DNA of 13,222 bases from Clostridiaceae bacterium (GTDB lineage Bacteria; Bacillota; Clostridia; Saccharofermentanales; UBA5734). How positions within the stretch are numbered: the first letter of the stretch is position 1; each line of letters opens with the position of its first letter. The stretch lies in contig JAAYKS010000023.1 of the NCBI GenBank assembly GCA_012522285.1, positions 1-13,222 on the forward strand. The letters are read 5' to 3'. This document shows, piece after piece, positions 6,880 through 13,222 of this stretch. Below the pieces are notes generated by a model. That model did no database searches, had not been told where the DNA came from, and saw only the letters and a program-made list of their open reading frames with translations. A program made the translations under genes and the position numbers.

Positions 6880-8721
6880 ATGGAAAAAACAAAAAAGAGA
6901 TCCGAAATCGACCTGCAGGACACCTGGCGCCTCGAGGACATTTTTGAGACCGAAAGGCACTGGGAATCCGCGTTGACCGAGCTGGATGGCCTGGCCGGAT
7001 CCCTCTTATCGCTGCGCGGGCATGTGGCGGATGGTTCGGATACGCTGGCAGACAGTCTGGAACGGGAAGACCTGTTGTCGCGCCGGATCATGTCCTGCTA
7101 TGCCTATGCGCGCATGCGCAAGGACCAGGACAACGCCGAACCCCGTTATCAGGCGATGTTTGAGCGAGCCAGTGCCGCATATCATCGTCTGAGTGCGGAG
7201 GTCTCCTTTCTCGCTCCCGAAATATCGAAGATCCCGGACGCCACCTTGCGCCAATGGATCGGGCAGGAGCCTCGACTGGCGGTATTTCGGCACCATCTGG
7301 ACAATCTGATGCGCCAAAAGCCGCATATCCTTCCGGAGAGGGAGGAGCGGCTGCTCGCAATGGCCGGACCGGTTGTCGAAGGCGTGTCCGACACATTCGA
7401 CATGCTGGATCATGTCGATCTCAAGTACGGGACCATCGAGGATGAAAACGGACAGGCGGTCGAATTGACCGGCGGCCGGTTTTCCCGCTTCCGTGAAAGC
7501 CCGGACCGGCGTGTCCGCGAGGACGCGTTCCGCAAAATGCACGAGTCGTTTGCCGGCATGGGCAATACGATTGCCACATTGTACGCGGCTAGTGTCAAGG
7601 GAGATCTGTTTTTTTCCCGCGCGCGCGGATACGACACCGCCCTCTCGAGCGCGTTGTTTTCCGACCGGCTGGAAAAATCGGTCTACACCGGCCTGATCGA
7701 TGCGGTCCGCGAGGCGATGCCCGCCATGGAACGCTACCTGTCGCTTCGGAAACGCGTGATGGGAATCGAAAAACTCCACATCTTCGATTGTTATGTGCCG
7801 ATCGTCGAGGCTCCGTCCCGGGAGTTCACGTTCGCGGAGGCTTGTTCTCTGGTGCGCGACGGCGTTTCGGTGCTCGGACACGAGTACGGAGAAAACCTGG
7901 ACAGATTGTTCGGGGAACGTTGGATCGACCGTTATGAAAACGAAGGAAAGTCGGGCGGTGCTTACGCGTGGGGAACCTATGACTCACATCCCTACATGCT
8001 GATCAATTTCAGCGGAGGCCTGCCGGACGTGCTGACCCTTGCTCACGAAGCCGGCCACTGCATGCACACATTGTTTTCCTGCCGCAGGCCGCATGTCGAT
8101 GCCTCCTATCCGACCTTCCTGGCAGAGATCGCCTCGACGGTCAACGAGATCCTGCTGATCCGCCGCATGATGGACGCATGTGATCTGACCACCCCCGAAG
8201 GGCGTGCGGAGCGAGCGTTCTATGTGAACCGGCTGATCGAAGAGTTCCGCCTGACCGTATTCCGGCAAACCATGTTTGCGGAGTTTGAAATGATGGCACA
8301 CGAACGCGCGGAGGCGGGCGAACCCCTGACCGCAGAATCGCTATGCGGGTTGTACGCCGATCTGTTGCGCGTTTATTTCGGACCCGAGGTGGAGATCGAC
8401 GATTACATGCGCTGGGAATGGGCGCGTATCCCGCATTTCTACAACGCGTATTACGTATTCAAGTATGCGACCGGCTTCTCTGCCGCCGCCGCGTTTTGCG
8501 ACCGGATGGACAAGGAAGGCGCCCCGGCAGTCGTACGATACCTTGGGTTCCTGGGTGCCGGCGGGTCGGATTATCCGCTCGAAATCCTGCGCGAGGCGGG
8601 ATTGGACATGGCGGACGGCGGCCCGGTACGGACGGGGCTGGCTCAGTTCGAAGCGCTGGTAACGGAACTCGCGTCTTTGCTGGACATCACAGCCGGCCAA
8701 AATCCGGGATCTGAGGCATAA
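6880..8721 (+). CDS. pepF: Oligoendopeptidase F (M3B zinc metallopeptidase)
   Basis: PepF is a cytoplasmic zinc peptidase that cuts short peptides, roughly 7-17 residues long, inside the chain. With the ATG at 6880 it has 613 residues, close to the usual 600. The N-terminus KRSEIDLQDTWRLEDIF matches the family start. The catalytic motif HEAGH lies at residues 389-393, with the third zinc ligand probably Glu416 in LAEIAST. The upstream GAYAWGTYDSHPYMLINF segment and the downstream WARIPHFYNAYYVFKYATGF segment are also family hallmarks. No signal peptide is seen. The alternative ATG at 6865 would add MRGFI and is less likely from its ribosome binding site. The gene starts 28 bases after the propeller-like gene and its stop is four bases before the next gene, so it sits within a longer transcript. 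All key residues are present, so it should be active. Confidence 0.93.
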   Translation: MEKTKKRSEIDLQDTWRLEDIFETERHWESALTELDGLAGSLLSLRGHVADGSDTLADSLEREDLLSRRIMSCYAYARMRKDQDNAEPRYQAMFERASAAYHRLSAEVSFLAPEISKIPDATLRQWIGQEPRLAVFRHHLDNLMRQKPHILPEREERLLAMAGPVVEGVSDTFDMLDHVDLKYGTIEDENGQAVELTGGRFSRFRESPDRRVREDAFRKMHESFAGMGNTIATLYAASVKGDLFFSRARGYDTALSSALFSDRLEKSVYTGLIDAVREAMPAMERYLSLRKRVMGIEKLHIFDCYVPIVEAPSREFTFAEACSLVRDGVSVLGHEYGENLDRLFGERWIDRYENEGKSGGAYAWGTYDSHPYMLINFSGGLPDVLTLAHEAGHCMHTLFSCRRPHVDASYPTFLAEIASTVNEILLIRRMMDACDLTTPEGRAERAFYVNRLIEEFRLTVFRQTMFAEFEMMAHERAEAGEPLTAESLCGLYADLLRVYFGPEVEIDDYMRWEWARIPHFYNAYYVFKYATGFSAAAAFCDRMDKEGAPAVVRYLGFLGAGGSDYPLEILREAGLDMADGGPVRTGLAQFEALVTELASLLDITAGQNPGSEA

Positions 8722-8725
8722 CGAG

Positions 8726-10018
8726 ATGATCGACTGCGACATCGCCGTTGTCGGTGCAGGAGCGGCCGGACACGCCGCAGCCATCGCGGCCGCACGTCTG
8801 TCCGCCGGGCGTCACAGCGTGCTGCTGTTGGAACGTGCCGACCGGGTGGGGCGCAAACTGCTTGCGACGGGGGGAGGCACCTGCAATCTGACCAACCTCC
8901 ACGTTTCCGTCGAGCGATATCACGGAGCCGATCCGGGATTTGTGTCTCCGGTCCTGCACACCTGGTCCGCCGGAGCCGTGATGGATTTTTTTGATGAGAT
9001 CGGCGTCCCCTGCCGAACCGAACCGGACGGACGCGCATATCCCTGTGGAGCGCAGGCTTCCGCCGTCCAGGACGCACTCCGGCTGGAGGCGCAGCGACGG
9101 GGTGTTGTGACGTTGAGCGGTTTCGATGTGGGAGATGTTCGCGTACGGGATCCCATCTTGTTGGAAGACACTCCCCTGTATGTGAAGCGTCCGTTTGAAC
9201 TGGTGGCGGGAGACGGTCGCGTCGTCCGGACCAGCCGTCTCATCGTGGCGACCGGCGGTCCCGCGGCACCCCAGCTGGGCGGTAGCGATACGGGACACCG
9301 GCTATTGGGTTCGCTCGGGCATGTCAGCACACAGCTGTTGCCCGCCATTGTACAGATCACAACCGAGAAGCCGTTTGTCAAAAGTCTGTCTGGCATTCGT
9401 GTCCAGGGGGTGGCAACGCTGCTCCGGAATGGCAACCCGGTCCGGTCCGAACAAGGTGAGATTCTTTTTGCGGATTACGGGTTGTCCGGCCCCGTCTCGC
9501 TCCAACTGGGCGGGATGGTTTCCAGGGCGATCGACACGGGTGGGGAGGTGCTGGAGATCTCGATCAATTTTTTCCCCGAAATGGATCGGGCCACACTGAC
9601 CAACTGGCTGATCCGCCGTGCGGAGCGGCTGACCGGCGTCACGGGCATGGATTTTTTGTCGGGAGCGCTGAACAAGCGTGTCGGCCAGGCCGTTTTCAAG
9701 GCGGGTCTGGGACAAAAACTGACGGATCCGGTCGGCGTGCTGGATCCTGCGACGGCGACGCGTCTGGCGAATGCCATCCAGGACACGCGGATCCGAGTGA
9801 CCGGTGTGCAGGGATGGCGAGAAGCCCAGGTGACGGCCGGAGGCGTCGAGGTGTCCGGATTTGAGCCTGAGTCCCTCGAGTCCCGGATCATTCCCGGATT
9901 GTACACATGCGGGGAAGTCCTGGACGTCGATGGCGACTGCGGCGGATACAACCTCCATTGGGCCTGGGCGTCGGGACTGGTCGCAGGAAATAGTGCGGCC
10001 CGTTCCCTGGAGGCTTGA
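8726..10018 (+). CDS. HI0933/BaiN-family FAD-dependent oxidoreductase
   Basis: This 430-residue flavoprotein belongs to the HI0933-like (YhiN, also annotated BaiN or aminoacetone oxidase family) group. The N-terminal dinucleotide-binding motif VVGAGAAG is at residues 8-15, followed by an acidic residue at the end of the second strand (LLLERA). The family signature GRKLLATGGGTCNLTN is at 42-57, and the C-terminal FAD-binding signature GEVLDVDGDCGGYNLHWAW is at 396-414. The reaction is not settled: BaiN of Clostridium scindens was proposed to act in bile-acid dehydroxylation, but most members are uncharacterised, so bile-acid activity should not be assumed here. GAGG (8713-8716), nine bases before the ATG, lies inside the end of pepF, and only four bases separate the genes. 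The COG2509 flavoprotein gene follows almost at once. The family call is firm and substrate unknown. Confidence 0.88.
   Translation: MIDCDIAVVGAGAAGHAAAIAAARLSAGRHSVLLLERADRVGRKLLATGGGTCNLTNLHVSVERYHGADPGFVSPVLHTWSAGAVMDFFDEIGVPCRTEPDGRAYPCGAQASAVQDALRLEAQRRGVVTLSGFDVGDVRVRDPILLEDTPLYVKRPFELVAGDGRVVRTSRLIVATGGPAAPQLGGSDTGHRLLGSLGHVSTQLLPAIVQITTEKPFVKSLSGIRVQGVATLLRNGNPVRSEQGEILFADYGLSGPVSLQLGGMVSRAIDTGGEVLEISINFFPEMDRATLTNWLIRRAERLTGVTGMDFLSGALNKRVGQAVFKAGLGQKLTDPVGVLDPATATRLANAIQDTRIRVTGVQGWREAQVTAGGVEVSGFEPESLESRIIPGLYTCGEVLDVDGDCGGYNLHWAWASGLVAGNSAARSLEA
10009..10013 (+). promoter_or_regulatory. Ribosome binding site deciding the COG2509 start
   Basis: GGAGG lies ten bases before ATG 10024 but only one base before the in-frame TTG at 10015. 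The ATG at 10024 is therefore preferred. The site is within the last codons of the upstream flavoprotein gene. Confidence 0.6.
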
Positions 10019-10023
10019 CCTCC

Positions 10024-11622
10024 ATGTCGCGACAGGAAATCTCTCGACGGGTTGACGGCATCCGAATTCCTTTGGGTGCAGGCCCGGACGCGCTGGACCG
10101 GGCGGTGTTTGCGCTGTACGGCAGTCGCACGGCATATCATGTGCTGCGGCGTTCAGTGGACGCGCGCGTGAAGACAAGAATCTGTTTTGTCTATTCTGTT
10201 GGCACCGGGCTCGCTCCGGTCCCCGTCGGGTTGTCGCCGCTCCTGGCGGACGCACCCTCTTTTGCGCTCCGCGCCGTCGGAGGGGATCCTCTAGTACGGC
10301 CGGTTGTGGTCGGCACCGGCCCCGCCGGCATGTTTGCCGGCTTGTCGCTCGCGATGGCCGGTCGTCGGCCGATCCTGCTCGAGCAAGGCAAGGACGTGGA
10401 CACCCGCGCCCAGGATGTCGCGCGCTTTTTTGCCGGCGGATCTCTCGACCCCACCTCCAATGTGCAGTTTGGCGAAGGCGGGGCCGGTACTTTCTCCGAC
10501 GGCAAGCTGACCACCGGGATCCGGGACCCTCGTGTAGCCGCCGTATTGCAGGAACTTGTCCTGGCCGGAGCACCCGACGAGATCCTTTGGTCGTCCCGGC
10601 CGCACGTCGGAACCGACCGTCTGCACGGCGTCGTCCGCAACATCCGGCGCAAAATCGAAGCGCTGGGAGGGGAATACCGGTTCGGACACCGCTTTTGTGG
10701 AGCAGGGCTGGAGGCGGAGCGTTTGCGTACCGTCCGGGTGCAGCTCACCGATTCCGGGAGTGAGTACGAAATGGAGTGCCGGCAGCTCGTCCTCGCGGTG
10801 GGGCACAGTGCCCGCCAGACTCTCCGTTTGCTGGCAGAACTCGGATTTGCGATGGAGCCCAAACCGTTCTCCGTCGGGGTCCGGATCGAACACCCGCAGA
10901 GATGGATTGACCAGGCACAATACGGGAGCGCTGCGGGACATCCGGACTTGCCGCCTGCGGAGTACAAACTCTCCTGCCACCTGGCGTCTGGGCGGTCTGT
11001 CTACACGTTTTGCATGTGTCCGGGCGGTGTCGTGGTGGCGGCTTCCTCGACGCCCGACGGGATTGTGACCAACGGCATGAGTTCGTTTTTGCGTGACGGG
11101 CCCAACGCAAACAGCGCGCTTTTGGTCGCGGTCACCTCTGCAGATTATCCGGACGGCTCCGCTATGGGCGGTATCGCGTATCAGGAGAAGATTGAGCGGG
11201 ATGCCTGGCGGCTGGCTGGAGGGTCCCACCTCGCCCCTTCGGTGCGCGCCGGTGTGATGCTGGGACACTCATCGGCGGCTCCGCACGAGACGCCCGTACA
11301 GCGGCCAGAGCCGTCCTATCGCCCCGGTGTGGTGGCAATCGCACCCGATACCTATCTTCCCGGGTACGTAGTCGACGCCATGCGGGAAGCACTGCCTTTG
11401 TTTGGACGAAAAATCCGCGGGTTTGATCATCCGGACGCGCTGCTGACCGGACCCGAAACGCGTAGCTCTTCGCCCGTGCGGCTGTTGCGAGGTGCAGACG
11501 GTCAAGCATCGGTGTCAGGTGTATATCCCTGTGGAGAAGGCGCGGGCTACGCCGGGGGCATCGTTTCGTCCGCCGTGGACGGCATTCGCACGGTGCAAGC
11601 CATGCTTCATGAGAACATCTGA
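10024..11622 (+). CDS. COG2509-type FAD-dependent dehydrogenase, uncharacterised
   Basis: This 532-residue protein is an uncharacterised FAD-dependent dehydrogenase of the COG2509 group. A family-specific N-terminal domain (about residues 1-90) contains the conserved RRSVDARVKTRICFVYSV stretch. A Rossmann motif VVVGTGPAGMFAG follows (glycines at 97, 99 and 102). Then come the family hallmark TSNVQFGEGGAGTFSDGKL at 144-162 and a C-terminal FAD-binding motif YPCGEGAGYAGGIVSSA at 501-517. FCMCPGGVVVAASS in the middle is also typical. No membrane segment is seen, so it is cytoplasmic. Physiological substrate and electron acceptor are unknown. The start at 10024 is chosen from GGAGG at ten bases; TTG 10015 would overlap the previous stop but lacks a usable site. 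The five-base gap to the upstream flavoprotein gene indicates co-translation. It is the last gene before a 120-base gap, so it may end the operon. Confidence 0.87.
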   Translation: MSRQEISRRVDGIRIPLGAGPDALDRAVFALYGSRTAYHVLRRSVDARVKTRICFVYSVGTGLAPVPVGLSPLLADAPSFALRAVGGDPLVRPVVVGTGPAGMFAGLSLAMAGRRPILLEQGKDVDTRAQDVARFFAGGSLDPTSNVQFGEGGAGTFSDGKLTTGIRDPRVAAVLQELVLAGAPDEILWSSRPHVGTDRLHGVVRNIRRKIEALGGEYRFGHRFCGAGLEAERLRTVRVQLTDSGSEYEMECRQLVLAVGHSARQTLRLLAELGFAMEPKPFSVGVRIEHPQRWIDQAQYGSAAGHPDLPPAEYKLSCHLASGRSVYTFCMCPGGVVVAASSTPDGIVTNGMSSFLRDGPNANSALLVAVTSADYPDGSAMGGIAYQEKIERDAWRLAGGSHLAPSVRAGVMLGHSSAAPHETPVQRPEPSYRPGVVAIAPDTYLPGYVVDAMREALPLFGRKIRGFDHPDALLTGPETRSSSPVRLLRGADGQASVSGVYPCGEGAGYAGGIVSSAVDGIRTVQAMLHENI

Positions 11623-11623
11623 C

Positions 11624-11651
11624 CTCATTCCACGCGGTGTCTCGTGTTGAG
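11624..11651 (+). other. Weak inverted repeat after the COG2509 gene
   Basis: CTCA (11624-11627) pairs with TGAG (11648-11651), and CACG (11631-11634) pairs with CGTG (11643-11646), around an internal loop. There is no T-run afterwards, so it is not a convincing intrinsic terminator. It overlaps the possible -35 box at 11648. Confidence 0.2.
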
Positions 11652-11675
11652 AGGAGCATGCAAATATGTTTAAAT
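11648..11675 (+). promoter_or_regulatory. Possible promoter of the polysaccharide gene
   Basis: TTGAGA (11648-11653, five of six consensus bases) is followed after 16 bases by TTAAAT (11670-11675, four of six). A distinctly AT-rich patch surrounds the -10. It sits in the 120-base gap where a change of transcription unit is expected. It overlaps the ribosome binding site and start of a possible leader ORF, so both cannot be used on one transcript. Confidence 0.35.
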
Positions 11676-11746
11676 ATGGGCTGAGACAGACATTCGCCCG
11701 ACCACGGGAAACAAGGGCGCATCACTTCGTTTGGAGAGTTCAATGA
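11666..11746 (+). CDS. Possible 26-codon leader ORF before the FlaA1-like gene
   Basis: AGAGGAG (11650-11656) lies nine bases before an ATG at 11666 that opens a 26-codon frame beginning MFKYGLRQTFARPRE. Its TGA (11744-11746) overlaps the ATG of the FlaA1-like gene (11743-11745) in the four-base ATGA arrangement typical of translational coupling. The peptide is basic (five Arg, one Lys, two adjacent His) and has no membrane segment or recognisable family. Another ATG at 11658 is too close to the same SD and gives only eight codons. The downstream gene also has its own GGAGAG (11733-11738). A frame of this length can arise by chance; the good SD spacing and exact overlap are what support it. 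It conflicts with a promoter whose -10 box lies at 11670-11675. Confidence 0.25.
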   Translation: MFKYGLRQTFARPRETRAHHFVWRVQ

Positions 11747-13222
11747 ATCAACTCGTGAAGCGCGGACTGCCGTTGGCGTTCGCAGACCTTTTAATCGTCA
11801 ATCTGTCCTTTATTCTGGCAGCTTTTTTCAACAATCTATTGGATTTTCAAGGGTTTGATTTTTGGCCGACCTCCCGCTATTTTGTTTTGTCCTTGACCAT
11901 GTATGTGACTCCGGTTGTATTATTGGTCAATGCGGTGTTCGGGCTGTATTCCAGTTTGTGGCATTACGCGGGTTTGACCGAGTTCGTCAAACTCATGGTA
12001 GCGGTTTTACTGGACGGATTGCTGTTCTATCTGGCGGCAGACACGATCCCCTGGCGGATGGGACCCGGGATGTACATCCCCTCGTTCCTCATTATGTTTT
12101 TCCTGATGGCGGCCATCCGCTTCGGATACCGCGCGATGCGCAGGCTGATTCCGATGATGACCTCCGGTCGGTACCTGAACGCCAAGCGGACGATGATCAT
12201 CGGCGCGGGTGAGGCAGGGGCGATCCTGATCCGCACGATGCGGGACGATCCCAGCAAACGCGGGATACCGGTCGTGCTGGTCGACGACGATTCCAGCAAG
12301 CGTGGTCTCAAAATTCTGGGCGTCCGCGTCGCGGGCAACCGGGATGCCATCCCGAAACTGGTCCGAGAATTCGGAGTGGAGCGCATCTTTATCGCCATTC
12401 CCCGCTCCTCCGCGGAGGACATGAAAGCCATCCTCGAGATCTGTCTCGAGACCGGTTGTGAGATACAGCGGGTCGATCTGGCGGACGTCATCCACGGTAC
12501 CCCGATCGGGAAAACGGCAGACGAAGATACGAGAAGTCTGGATCTGCCGGGGATCCGCGTGCGGGAGATTCCACTGGAGACCCTGCTCGGACGGGATCCT
12601 GTGACGATGGACGACGCACGTGTCCGGGCTTGGCTGCAAAGCAAAACCGTGATGGTCACGGGCGGCGGCGGCTCTATCGGAGCGGAGCTGTGCCGCCAGG
12701 TCGCGTCGTGTGACCCTGCCCGGCTGGTGATCTTCGACGTTTACGAAAACACATCGTATGAATTGACACTGGAACTTGGTAAGAAATATCCGCTCCTCCC
12801 GGTCTTTCTCGTGATCGGCAGTGTCCGGGACCGGGAAAAACTGGGCACCACCTTTCAAAAATACAGACCGCAAATCGTGTTCCATGCGGCGGCGCACAAG
12901 CATGTGCCCACGATGGAAAATGATCCGGAGGAAGCGATCAAAAACAATGTGTTCGGCACCTATAACGTTTGCGACATGGCGCGGGAGTACGGGGCGGAAC
13001 GCTTCATTCTCATTTCTACGGATAAGGCCGTCAATCCGACCAATGTGATGGGGGCTTCGAAACGCCTGTGTGAATTCGTGGTCAAGGGCATGAGCAGCCG
13101 CCACAGTCCGACTGTGTTCTCCGCCGTGCGGTTCGGGAATGTGTTGGGGAGCAACGGGAGCGTCATCCCGCTGTTCCGACGTCAGATTGCCGAAGGAGGA
13201 CCGGTGACGGTCACCGACAAGA
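11743..13222 (+). CDS. FlaA1/CapD-like membrane NDP-sugar dehydratase (3'-truncated by window edge)
   Basis: This is a membrane-bound short-chain dehydrogenase/reductase of the FlaA1/WbpM/PglF/CapD group. Such enzymes usually 4,6-dehydrate UDP-GlcNAc, a first step to dideoxy-diamino sugars of capsules, glycoproteins or O-antigen. The first 493 codons are visible; full-length members have about 600-650 residues. Four N-terminal membrane segments lie near residues 9-33, 47-69, 81-99 and 111-127, with the conserved FGLYSSLWHYA after the second. A first nucleotide-binding domain starts at MIIGAGEAG (151-159). The catalytic Rossmann domain starts at TGGGGSIG (306-313) and contains HAAAHKHVP and STDKAVNPTNVMGASK; Thr426-Asp427-Lys428 and Lys440 fit the large-dehydratase active site. 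GGAGAG (11733-11738) ends four bases before the ATG. It probably opens a surface-polysaccharide locus continuing to the right. Exact sugar specificity is not readable. Confidence 0.9.
   Translation, partial: MNQLVKRGLPLAFADLLIVNLSFILAAFFNNLLDFQGFDFWPTSRYFVLSLTMYVTPVVLLVNAVFGLYSSLWHYAGLTEFVKLMVAVLLDGLLFYLAADTIPWRMGPGMYIPSFLIMFFLMAAIRFGYRAMRRLIPMMTSGRYLNAKRTMIIGAGEAGAILIRTMRDDPSKRGIPVVLVDDDSSKRGLKILGVRVAGNRDAIPKLVREFGVERIFIAIPRSSAEDMKAILEICLETGCEIQRVDLADVIHGTPIGKTADEDTRSLDLPGIRVREIPLETLLGRDPVTMDDARVRAWLQSKTVMVTGGGGSIGAELCRQVASCDPARLVIFDVYENTSYELTLELGKKYPLLPVFLVIGSVRDREKLGTTFQKYRPQIVFHAAAHKHVPTMENDPEEAIKNNVFGTYNVCDMAREYGAERFILISTDKAVNPTNVMGASKRLCEFVVKGMSSRHSPTVFSAVRFGNVLGSNGSVIPLFRRQIAEGGPVTVTDK

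Noticed and set aside
8726..10018. Calling the HI0933-type protein a bile-acid enzyme (baiN)
   Set aside because: The family is broad and found in many bacteria without bile-acid metabolism; no other bai gene is in the window.
9302..10573. Minus-strand open frame (423 codons) across the two flavoprotein genes
   Set aside because: It runs antisense across the boundary of two well-supported genes and is dominated by Arg, Pro and Ala, as expected of a shadow frame.
12007..13104. Minus-strand open frame (365 codons) opposite the FlaA1-like gene
   Set aside because: The + strand reading carries intact Rossmann and active-site motifs; the antisense product shows none and is His/Asp/Arg rich.

Overview
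The window looks like chromosomal DNA of a GC-rich Firmicute, most likely a member of the Clostridia. The evidence is the gene content (a single acyl-ACP thioesterase, a GldA/F/G-type ABC cassette with a DUF4340 protein, oligoendopeptidase F, HI0933/BaiN and COG2509 flavoproteins, a FlaA1/CapD-type nucleotide-sugar enzyme), strong GGAGG-type ribosome binding sites before almost every gene, and a sigma-A-like promoter. No species can be named from sequence alone. I see no tRNA, rRNA, insertion sequence, CRISPR array or other mobile element. All ten long genes are on the + strand, coding density is very high, and no gene-free stretch exceeds about 120 bases.

Layout. (1) Bases 1-777: the 3' part of an acyl-ACP thioesterase gene, cut by the left edge. 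(2) Bases 778-893: an intergenic stretch with a good promoter (TTTACC - 17 bp - TATAAT), an imperfect hairpin over the -35 box and a strong Shine-Dalgarno. (3) Bases 894-6851: a five-gene envelope cassette of ABC ATPase, ABC-2 permease, GldG-like auxiliary protein, DUF4340 protein and a membrane-anchored beta-propeller-like protein. (4) Bases 6880-11622: oligoendopeptidase F and two consecutive FAD-dependent proteins, joined by gaps of only a few bases. With no obvious terminator or second promoter between 894 and 11622, genes 2-9 may form one long transcript. (5) Bases 11623-11742: a second intergenic stretch with a possible promoter or a short leader ORF. (6) Bases 11743-13222: the first 493 codons of a membrane-bound FlaA1/CapD-like NDP-sugar dehydratase, probably the start of a surface-polysaccharide locus, cut by the right edge.

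How the genes fit together. The cassette in (3) encodes a complete cytoplasmic ATPase and membrane channel plus three single- or double-pass proteins with large presumably extracytoplasmic domains. The substrate is unknown. By analogy with Bacteroidetes GldA/F/G it is an exporter or envelope mechanochemical complex, but this organism need not glide. The peptidase and flavoproteins are probably metabolic or housekeeping passengers. The most interesting leads are the uncharacterised extracytoplasmic part of the ABC cassette (a repeated DUF4340 protein and the propeller-like protein), the adjacent orphan flavoproteins, and the unusual leader in front of the polysaccharide gene.
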